Part shown: positions 1 through 4,723 of the stretch, in pieces | How positions within the stretch are numbered: position 1 is the first letter of the stretch | How the letters are laid out: each line of letters opens with the position of its first letter | DNA from: an uncultured Desulfobulbaceae bacterium | GTDB taxonomy: Bacteria; Desulfobacterota; Desulfobulbia; Desulfobulbales; BM004 | Assembly (NCBI GenBank): GCA_947258675.1 | Contig: CAMYJP010000174.1 | Location: 1-5,095 of the forward strand | DNA length: 5,095 bases | Direction: 5' to 3' | The notes under the pieces: model-generated | Seen by the model: the letters and a program-made list of their open reading frames with translations, nothing else | What the model was told of the DNA's origin: nothing | Databases searched by the model: none | Made by a program: the position numbers and the translations under genes

Positions 1-9
1 ATGTATGCC

Positions 10-23
10 TCCGCTTTCGCGGA
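10..23 (-). repeat. Short hairpin with a GNRA-type loop on the minus strand
   Basis: TCCGC (10-14) and GCGGA (19-23) form a 5-bp stem. On the minus strand, the sense of the operon, the loop reads GAAA, a classic GNRA tetraloop. It lies near the left edge, so a larger structure may continue beyond the window. Confidence 0.45.
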
Positions 24-58
24 ACCACTACTCCTTGTGTATCGAACATTTTACTTAG

Positions 59-97
59 CCATCTTAAGCGGTAAGATGGACTTTTTACGAGTCCATC
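59..97. repeat. Two overlapping, mutually exclusive stem-loops
   Basis: CCATCTTA (59-66) pairs perfectly with TAAGATGG (72-79) around a 5-nt loop. GATGGACT (75-82) pairs perfectly with AGTCCATC (90-97) around a 7-nt loop. The two stems share GATGG (75-79), so only one can form at a time in a single strand. Both arms are perfect on either strand. Confidence 0.65.
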
Positions 98-100
98 AAT

Positions 101-128
101 AATTGATTATTAGCAATTGATTGTTAGT
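101..128. repeat. Tandem 14-mer, two copies
   Basis: AATTGATTATTAGC (101-114) is followed directly by AATTGATTGTTAGT (115-128), with 12 of 14 positions identical. It is AT-rich and has no evident function. Confidence 0.6.
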
Positions 129-131
129 TAT

Positions 132-162
132 TTGGGGCCAAATTTGCCCAATGATTTTTTTT
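132..162 (+). terminator. Possible plus-strand intrinsic terminator
   Basis: TTGGGGC (132-138) can pair with GCCCAA (146-151) with one bulged G and a CAAATTT loop. TGA and then eight consecutive T (155-162) follow. The stem is short and the T run starts three bases after it. It would stop a plus-strand transcript entering from the left, convergent with the dpp operon, but no such gene is in view. Confidence 0.35.
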
Positions 163-198
163 AATAATCAACAAACAATGGATAATTTCCAATGATTA

Positions 199-232
199 AG
201 TTCATAACTTTCCCCTTAAGGGGGATTGAACT
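199..232. repeat. Hairpin around CCCCTTAAGGGG
   Basis: Outer arms AGTTCA (199-204) and TGAACT (227-232) enclose inner arms TCCCC (211-215) and GGGGA (221-225), around the perfect palindrome CCCCTTAAGGGG (212-223). The asymmetric internal loop is six bases on one side and one on the other. No T run follows on either strand, so an ordinary intrinsic terminator is not supported. Confidence 0.6.
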
Positions 233-235
233 GAA

Positions 236-329
236 CTTGCTGCGTTGTCGGTATCCTCAGCGTATTCATATACGTTTCCGGGACCTCCTTCTTGCAGCCT
301 CGTTATTTCTTTAAATACAAATTGGTATT
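236..329. repeat. Repeat-like block with a central palindrome and matching ends
   Basis: The block is bounded by GCTGC (239-243) and its reverse complement GCAGC (294-298), and centred on CGTAT-TCAT-ATACG (261-274). Just outside the right arm is another short inverted repeat, AATAC (314-318) and GTATT (325-329). The minus-strand form GGCTGCAAGAAGGAGG looks to me like an interspersed intergenic repeat seen in several proteobacterial genomes, a resemblance from memory. The outer limits are uncertain. Confidence 0.5.
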
Positions 330-397
330 ATGAAGAAATGAAAATTTGAATATTCATCTAGATGACTTTGATTAAACGATGAGTAAATATTTTTCGG

Positions 398-1411
398 TTA
401 CTGAACTACTTTCCAACAGCGGACAATGTGTTGAGCACTTATTGGGTAAAATTTTATTTCCTTCTTGCGGCAACGATTTTCAACAAGCGGGCATCTTCCT
501 TGAAACTTACAACCAGGAGGGGGGTTATACGGGCTCGGAACATCCCCAGGCAAAATCTCCCATTTTTTAGAAATATCAGGATCAGCCACCGGCATGGCAG
601 AGAGGAGGGCATTAGTATAAGGATGGGTGGGGTTATCAAATAATGATTCTGAAGGTGCATATTCCATGATGTGTCCCAGATACATTACTGCAACAGTATC
701 ACTGATATACCCTACGACATGGAGATTGTGTGCAATAAAGAGATAACTTATTTTGTATTTTTCCTGCAACTCTTTGAGAAGATTTATGATCTGTGCCTGC
801 ACAGAGACGTCCAGAGCAGATACAGGCTCATCACAGACTATTACGGCTGGTTTAACACTTAATGCTCTGGCAATGCCGATACGTTGTCTCTGCCCGCCAC
901 TGAACTCATGGGGATAACGTCCAGCACCATTCGGATCGATTCCGACAGTTACCAATAACTCTTCTACACGTTCTTTTCTAGCTTTTCTGTCAGTTACACC
1001 AAGGGCCCGCAAACCCTCCTCTATACTTTGTCCCACTGACATCTTCGGGTTTAGCGATCCGAAAGGATCTTGAAAAATAATCTGCATATCCTTGCGCAGA
1101 GGTTTCATTTCCTTTTGCGATAGACCGCTTATCTCCTTGTTATTGTATAAAATTTGCCCTTCATCTGATTCTAATAGATTAAGGAGAAGCCTGCCGATAG
1201 TTGATTTGCCGCAGCCGCTTTCACCAACAAGACCAAGTGTTTCCCCGGTAAAGATTTCAAAATCAACTCCGTCAACAGCTTGAATATGGCCGACGGTTCG
1301 TTGCAGAAAGCCACGTTGCACTGGAAAATATTTTTTTAATCCTTCAACATGGAGAAGCGGTTCATTTTTAGAGGGGATTTTGTCCTTTTCTGTCTCTGGG
1401 GCCGTATTCAT
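398..1411 (-). CDS. dppF: Dipeptide/oligopeptide ABC transporter ATP-binding protein DppF
   Basis: Second cytoplasmic ATPase of the importer, 337 residues, typical of DppF/OppF. Motifs are Walker A GESGCGKS (63-70), Q-loop Gln114 in IIFQDPFGSLNP, signature FSGGQ (170-174), Walker B VIVCDEP (190-196), D-loop ALDV (199-202) and switch His228. The residue after that His is Asn229, where Asp is usual in this family. The C-terminal domain has HPYTNALLSAMP (263-274), which fits the OppF/DppF side of the pair. Its cysteines at 301, 307, 314 and 332 have the same C-x5-C-x6-C-x17-C spacing as DppD. The ATG start (1409-1411) lies 18 nt after the dppD stop, with only weak purine stretches upstream, and the conserved domain begins at LLHVEGLKKYF (19-29), so the start is plausible. 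It is the last gene of the operon in view; the following 397 bp contain no gene. Confidence 0.95.
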   Translation of the reverse strand: MNTAPETEKDKIPSKNEPLLHVEGLKKYFPVQRGFLQRTVGHIQAVDGVDFEIFTGETLGLVGESGCGKSTIGRLLLNLLESDEGQILYNNKEISGLSQKEMKPLRKDMQIIFQDPFGSLNPKMSVGQSIEEGLRALGVTDRKARKERVEELLVTVGIDPNGAGRYPHEFSGGQRQRIGIARALSVKPAVIVCDEPVSALDVSVQAQIINLLKELQEKYKISYLFIAHNLHVVGYISDTVAVMYLGHIMEYAPSESLFDNPTHPYTNALLSAMPVADPDISKKWEILPGDVPSPYNPPPGCKFQGRCPLVENRCRKKEIKFYPISAQHIVRCWKVVQ

Positions 1412-1429
1412 GTCACTGTTTGTGTTCTT

Positions 1430-2473
1430 TTATTTCCAGGAGCCGAATAATACAGGGCATCTACTGGAATGGTTTTCATCATAACCACACATTGGAGGAA
1501 ATGTCGTATGACATGTATTTATGGCATGTTCGCATCGCGGTGCAAAAGGGCAGCCATCTGGTTTATTTGCGGGATCGGGAACAGAGCCTTGAATTGAGTA
1601 TAATTTATTTCCCCTATGGCGTCGGTCGGGCAGCGATGCCAGAAGACCGCGCGTATAGGGATGTGACGGATTCTTAAACAGGTCTCGTCTTTGGCCTTCT
1701 TCTACAATGATACCTGAGTACATTACATAAATCCGATCTGCAATTTCAGCTACAACACCCAGATCATGGGTAATGTAGAGGATAGACATATCTTTCTTGG
1801 CTTTGAGATCATTAAAAAGACTTAGAATTTGTGCCTGGACAGTTACATCGAGAGCAGTTGTGGGTTCATCTGCTATGATCAGATCAGGACCACATGCAAG
1901 GGCCATGGCAATCATAACTCTCTGCCGCTGGCCACCGCTTAATTGATGTGGGTAGTCATTTACTCGCCGTTCCGGAGATGGTATGCCAACATCGTCCAGA
2001 AGTTCGATAGAGTGTTGATAAATTGTTTCCTGGTCCATAGAGGTATGGGTTTTGAGAGCTTCACCTATCTGGTCACCGATTTTGAATACCGGGTTGAGTG
2101 AGGTCATTGGCTCCTGAAAGACCATGGCTATTCTTTTACCTCGTATATTCAGCATATCATTGTCTGACAGTTCCAAAAGATTCTGTCCTTGGAAGAATAT
2201 AGTTCCATTCTCTACTTGAGCAGGCGGAGTAGGGAGGAGACCCATAATAGCCAAGGCAGAGACTGTTTTTCCTGAGCCGGATTCGCCTACCAGGCAGACC
2301 GTTTCACCTTTTCGTACGTTGTAGTCTACACCGTCAACAGCCCTGGCAATAGAGTCGCGACCATGAAAATAGACTTTGAGGTTCTCCACAGAAAGCAAAT
2401 TGCTTTCATCAAATGCGGATTGCTGATTGTGGAATTTGGAATGATTCTTTGAATTTATGGGATTAATTTTCAT
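1430..2473 (-). CDS. dppD: Dipeptide/oligopeptide ABC transporter ATP-binding protein DppD
   Basis: Cytoplasmic ATPase of 347 residues that pairs with DppF to drive peptide import. Motifs are complete: Walker A GESGSGKT (63-70), Q-loop Gln120, signature LSGGQ (178-182), Walker B LIIADEP (198-204), D-loop ALDV (207-210) and switch His236. The C-terminal oligopeptide-transporter domain has [10 protein letters not shown] (271-280) and cysteines at 308, 314, 321 and 339 (C-x5-C-x6-C-x17-C), an arrangement that in this family is linked to an iron-sulfur cluster. The conserved domain starts at [11 protein letters not shown] (26-36), so about 25 residues are an atypical N-terminal extension partly encoded by a repeat. 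The ATG at 2471-2473 is kept because no better in-frame start with a ribosome binding site is visible; TTG at residue 26 is a weaker alternative. The start overlaps the stop of the upstream remnant (TAATG). OppD is the alternative name. Confidence 0.95.
   Translation of the reverse strand: MKINPINSKNHSKFHNQQSAFDESNLLSVENLKVYFHGRDSIARAVDGVDYNVRKGETVCLVGESGSGKTVSALAIMGLLPTPPAQVENGTIFFQGQNLLELSDNDMLNIRGKRIAMVFQEPMTSLNPVFKIGDQIGEALKTHTSMDQETIYQHSIELLDDVGIPSPERRVNDYPHQLSGGQRQRVMIAMALACGPDLIIADEPTTALDVTVQAQILSLFNDLKAKKDMSILYITHDLGVVAEIADRIYVMYSGIIVEEGQRRDLFKNPSHPYTRGLLASLPDRRHRGNKLYSIQGSVPDPANKPDGCPFAPRCEHAINTCHTTFPPMCGYDENHSSRCPVLFGSWK
2412..2443. repeat. Inverted copy of the TGCGGA-type repeat, inside the dppD 5' end
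   Basis: The plus strand starts AATGCGGATTGCTGATTG and ends GGAATTTGGAATG. Aligned without gaps to the reverse complement of 2576-2607, about 23 of 32 positions match, beginning with eight identical bases (AATGCGGA). The two copies therefore form an imperfect inverted pair with a 132-bp spacer that contains the four-helix-bundle remnant and the dppD start. In dppD this copy encodes about residues 11-21 ([11 protein letters not shown]), a stretch outside the conserved ATPase domain. Confidence 0.6.
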
Positions 2474-2580
2474 TATTTGTTGCTTTTTGCAGTCTTGATT
2501 GATGAAACTACAATCGAAAGTAATTCGTTTGCTTCTTTATTAAGCTGTTCAATGTGGAGATGTTTTACTATTTTTGATTC
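2473..2580 (-). pseudogene. Remnant of a four-helix-bundle (23S rRNA intervening-sequence / S23-type) protein, C-terminal end only
   Basis: The minus-strand frame here encodes 35 residues and a TAA stop. It starts ESKIVKHLHIEQLNKEAN and continues ELLSIVVSSIKTAKSNK. The pattern 'L-x-x-E-A-N-E-L-x-x-I-x-x-S-S-I-K-T-A-K' is, from my knowledge of the family, characteristic of the last helix of small four-helix-bundle proteins (PF05635/TIGR02436), which are usually about 110-130 residues. Only about the last 30% is present. No in-frame ATG, GTG or TTG occurs after the dppC stop, so it cannot start on its own. It lies in the same frame as dppC, separated by TGA and a repeat, and its TAA overlaps the dppD ATG (TAATG). 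It is best read as the scar of an inserted and then deleted gene. The family assignment rests on a short stretch and was not checked by a search. Confidence 0.65.
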
Positions 2581-2622
2581 CGCAATCCAACCTCCGCACT
2601 CCGCATTCCAAACTCCGCATTC
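2576..2622. repeat. Degenerate CCGCATTC-type short repeat between dppC and dppD
   Basis: On the plus strand this is a run of related short units. ACTCCGCATTC occurs exactly at 2598-2608 and again at 2612-2622, a 14-nt period. It is preceded by CTCCGCA (2592-2598) and by GATTCCGCAATC (2576-2587). On the operon-sense strand it reads as TGCGGA-rich units. It fills the space between the dppC stop and the four-helix-bundle remnant. I recall similar TGCGGA-type tracts near small genes in several bacterial genomes, but whether this one is multicopy here cannot be seen from the window. Confidence 0.75.
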
Positions 2623-2625
2623 GAT

Positions 2626-3747
2626 TCACCTTCCCCTCAATTTTGGATTCATTATGTCACGGAGCCCTTCACCGAAGAGATTGAAGGAGAGGACAACAAT
2701 TAAGATTGCAAAGCCGGGAATAAAGGTAAGCCACGGAGCATCAAACAGGAAGCGTTTGCCATCTGCGAGGATGTTTCCCCAGGTGGCATGGGGAGGCGGC
2801 ACACCAAAGCCTAGAAAACTCAAGCCAGCTTCGGTCAGTATGGCAGTGGCTATGCCGATCGTGGCTGAGACAAGTACAGGGGCAATAGCATTAGGGATCA
2901 TGTGTCTGAAGATGATACGCGTGTCGCTTACTGCTAAAGCCCGGGCTGCAGTGACAAAGTCCTGCTCCCGCAATGAAAGAAATTCGGCTCGCACAAACCG
3001 AGCGGTTCCCATCCAACTTGTCATGCCAATAACGATCATAATGTTATAGATACTTGCCGGCAGGATTGCCACTACAGTGAGGATGAGGAAAAAACTGGGA
3101 AAACAGAGCATGATATCGACAAAACGCATGACAATAGTGTCTATTGATAATGTATTTATCTGTAATATTGATTTCTTTTTCTTCAGTCGGAAAGAGGAGT
3201 GTGCATGGCTGCGATTGTAAATCAAAAGGATAGTTCCTGTTGCCAGGAGGATAGCAGCCGGTAATGGAAATCCAAAACTTGCCGTAATCAACCCAACTGA
3301 GAGGGCAAGTGTATAGAGGAGTTGGATAAGGGAAATATGTCGATCGCCATAATAGCCGGCAATACCGCCAATAATAATTCCTATGAAAACAGCGATGCCA
3401 ACTGCTACAAAACCTACAGTAAGTGATACCCAAGCTCCCTGCAGCATACGGGCAAAAACATCCCGGCCGAGGTCGTCAGTGCCAAAAAGATAGTAGCCAA
3501 AGGGTGGCATTGTCTCTGAATTTATCGTGGTACTATCAGGTATGGAAAGAGGGGGGCGCAGTTTTTCCTGTAGCCTGACCATAGCCGGATCAAATACCGG
3601 GTCAGCTCCGGTTGTTAAAAGTAGCCCGGTCAAGGCAATTATAAAGAACAGCGTAAAAATGGTCAAACCACTGATAGTCAGCCGGTCTTCTTTAAGCAGA
3701 TACCAGAATTCCTGCTTTTCAGTTAATTTTCTTTCAGAGTCAGCCAT
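2626..3747 (-). CDS. dppC: Dipeptide/oligopeptide ABC transporter permease DppC, with an extra membrane insertion
   Basis: Second inner-membrane permease, 373 residues against about 300 for typical DppC/OppC. Family marks are LFGTDDLGRDVFARML (87-102), the EAA loop at about 263-290 (FVTAARAL...RHMIPNAIAP), the GLSFLGFGVPPPHATWG block (308-324) and the C-terminal FNLFGEGLRD (355-364). The extra length sits between GYYGD (131-135) and MRFVDIMLCFPS (207-218), which are nearly adjacent in ordinary members. The insertion holds two hydrophobic stretches (about 139-158 and 162-177) and then a basic linker with RLKKKK (187-192). An even number of added helices would keep the topology of the downstream half. 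In the EAA loop the usual Gly is Ala272. The start ATG overlaps the dppB stop (TAATG). The stop is TGA, after which the same frame stays open for 50 codons through a repeat and a foreign-looking gene remnant. Confidence 0.94.
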   Translation of the reverse strand: MADSERKLTEKQEFWYLLKEDRLTISGLTIFTLFFIIALTGLLLTTGADPVFDPAMVRLQEKLRPPLSIPDSTTINSETMPPFGYYLFGTDDLGRDVFARMLQGAWVSLTVGFVAVGIAVFIGIIIGGIAGYYGDRHISLIQLLYTLALSVGLITASFGFPLPAAILLATGTILLIYNRSHAHSSFRLKKKKSILQINTLSIDTIVMRFVDIMLCFPSFFLILTVVAILPASIYNIMIVIGMTSWMGTARFVRAEFLSLREQDFVTAARALAVSDTRIIFRHMIPNAIAPVLVSATIGIATAILTEAGLSFLGFGVPPPHATWGNILADGKRFLFDAPWLTFIPGFAILIVVLSFNLFGEGLRDIMNPKLRGR

Positions 3748-4706
3748 TACATTCGTATCCTTGGGTCAACAATGAGATACAGGATATCTGAAATAAAGGT
3801 GCCAATAAGAACTAGAACAGCAGATATAAAGTTAACAGTAAGAATAATGGGATAATCGCGTGCCAGGATCGCCTCGTAGGCCATTCGTCCCATACCGGGC
3901 CAGGAAAAGATTGATTCAATGATTACCGAACCACCAATAAGGCCCGGCAGGATGAGGCCGAACATGGTGACGAAAGGCAAGAGGGCATTGCGTAAGGCAT
4001 GTTTGTAATGCACCTGATCAGGTGGAAGGCCCTTGGCCTTCGCGGTCCGCACATAATCCATGCTTTCCACCTCCAGCATCTGGCTTCTCACGTACCGGGA
4101 AAGTACGGCAATACCGCCGGTTGCACCGAGAACTGAAGGAATAAGGAGGTGCCATATTCGATCCATGATCAGCAGTGGCAAAGGCGCATCGCCCTGGCCG
4201 AAGGTTTCCATGCCGATTACCGGGACATGGAAATGTGTTACGACAAAGATGATCAGCATATAGGCAAAAAAGAAACCTGGAATGGAAATGAGGAGATAGG
4301 AAAAAAACGTAGAACTGCGGTCAAATATTTTTCCTCTGTTGATGGCGGCTCGGATACCTATGGGAAAGGACAGTGTCCAGGTGAGCAGGGTGCCGACGAT
4401 AAAAAGAGGCAGGCTGTTGAGAAATCGCTCAAAGATTTTGGACAGGACTGGCTGATTGTCTTTCCATGATACGGTTTTTCCTGTTAAAAGATCTCGATAG
4501 AAATAAAAGTACTGAACATGTAAAGGCTCATTCAGGTGAAATTCCTCCATGAATCGCTCAACAATTTCCGGAGTGAATTTCGGGTTCAGGGGATCTACCT
4601 GGCTTGGTTTGCCTGGAGCCAGGTGGATGATTAAAAAAGAGACTATGGAAACGAATATCAGGGTGATCCCTTTTTGAACTATGCTGCGGCCTATAAAAGA
4701 TATCAT
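3747..4706 (-). CDS. dppB: Dipeptide/oligopeptide ABC transporter permease DppB
   Basis: Inner-membrane permease of 319 residues, a normal length for DppB/OppB. Hydrophobic segments fall at about residues 9-29, 100-119, 134-156, 185-205, 243-265 and 287-312, giving the expected six helices. The first helix ends in the family hallmark H-L-A-P-G-K-P (28-34). The EAA loop that docks on the ATPases lies at about 218-247, with the conserved Gly at 226 (YVRTAKAKGLPP) and the segment ALRNALLPFVT. The C-terminus has the typical IFSWPGMG (266-273) and DPRIRM end. The start is the ATG at 4704-4706; no strong ribosome binding site is visible, an AAGG lying rather far upstream. The stop TAA overlaps the dppC start as TAATG, so the two permeases are probably translationally coupled. 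OppB is the alternative name; substrate specificity is not evident. Confidence 0.95.
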   Translation of the reverse strand: MISFIGRSIVQKGITLIFVSIVSFLIIHLAPGKPSQVDPLNPKFTPEIVERFMEEFHLNEPLHVQYFYFYRDLLTGKTVSWKDNQPVLSKIFERFLNSLPLFIVGTLLTWTLSFPIGIRAAINRGKIFDRSSTFFSYLLISIPGFFFAYMLIIFVVTHFHVPVIGMETFGQGDAPLPLLIMDRIWHLLIPSVLGATGGIAVLSRYVRSQMLEVESMDYVRTAKAKGLPPDQVHYKHALRNALLPFVTMFGLILPGLIGGSVIIESIFSWPGMGRMAYEAILARDYPIILTVNFISAVLVLIGTFISDILYLIVDPRIRM

Positions 4707-4723
4707 AATTATACAGGTTAGCC

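Larger units (their letters stand above)
1..397. other. Gene-free, repeat-rich region downstream of dppF
   Basis: I see no supportable coding region on either strand. The stretch is AT-rich with islands of inverted and direct repeats, listed separately. No convincing intrinsic terminator for the operon (a hairpin followed by a T run on the minus strand) is visible right after the dppF stop. The only symmetric sequences there are the palindrome TCATCTAGATGA (354-365) and the short GAATATTC (348-355), and neither is followed by a T run. Confidence 0.7.

Noticed and set aside
59..128. CRISPR array
   Set aside because: The repeats are only hairpin arms and one 14-bp tandem pair; there are no regularly spaced identical repeats with unique spacers.
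354..365. Palindrome TCATCTAGATGA as the operon terminator or an operator
   Set aside because: It is a perfect 12-bp palindrome, but no T run follows on the minus strand and no promoter is near. In an AT-rich spacer it may be chance.
379..660. Short open frames on both strands over the dppF 3' end
   Set aside because: They overlap the conserved cysteine region of DppF and look like shadows of it.
1420..1677. Plus-strand open frame of 85 codons
   Set aside because: It is antisense to the conserved C-terminal end of dppD and has no family resemblance.
2477..3049. Plus-strand open frame of 190 codons
   Set aside because: It lies antisense to dppC and the dppC-dppD gap, its product is rich in Ser, Arg and Pro with no recognisable domain, and dppC on the other strand is unambiguous.
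3133..3339. Frameshift or intein-like element in dppC
   Set aside because: The frame is intact through the insertion and both flanks; the added stretch is hydrophobic and basic, with no intein or nuclease motifs.
3044..3433. Minus-strand open frame of 129 codons in another frame of dppC
   Set aside because: It overlaps well-conserved DppC sequence on the same strand; the product is rich in Cys, Tyr, His and Arg, typical of an out-of-frame shadow.
4060..4469. Two overlapping plus-strand open frames of 67 and 106 codons
   Set aside because: Both are antisense to the core of dppB, a clear permease, and show no recognisable features.
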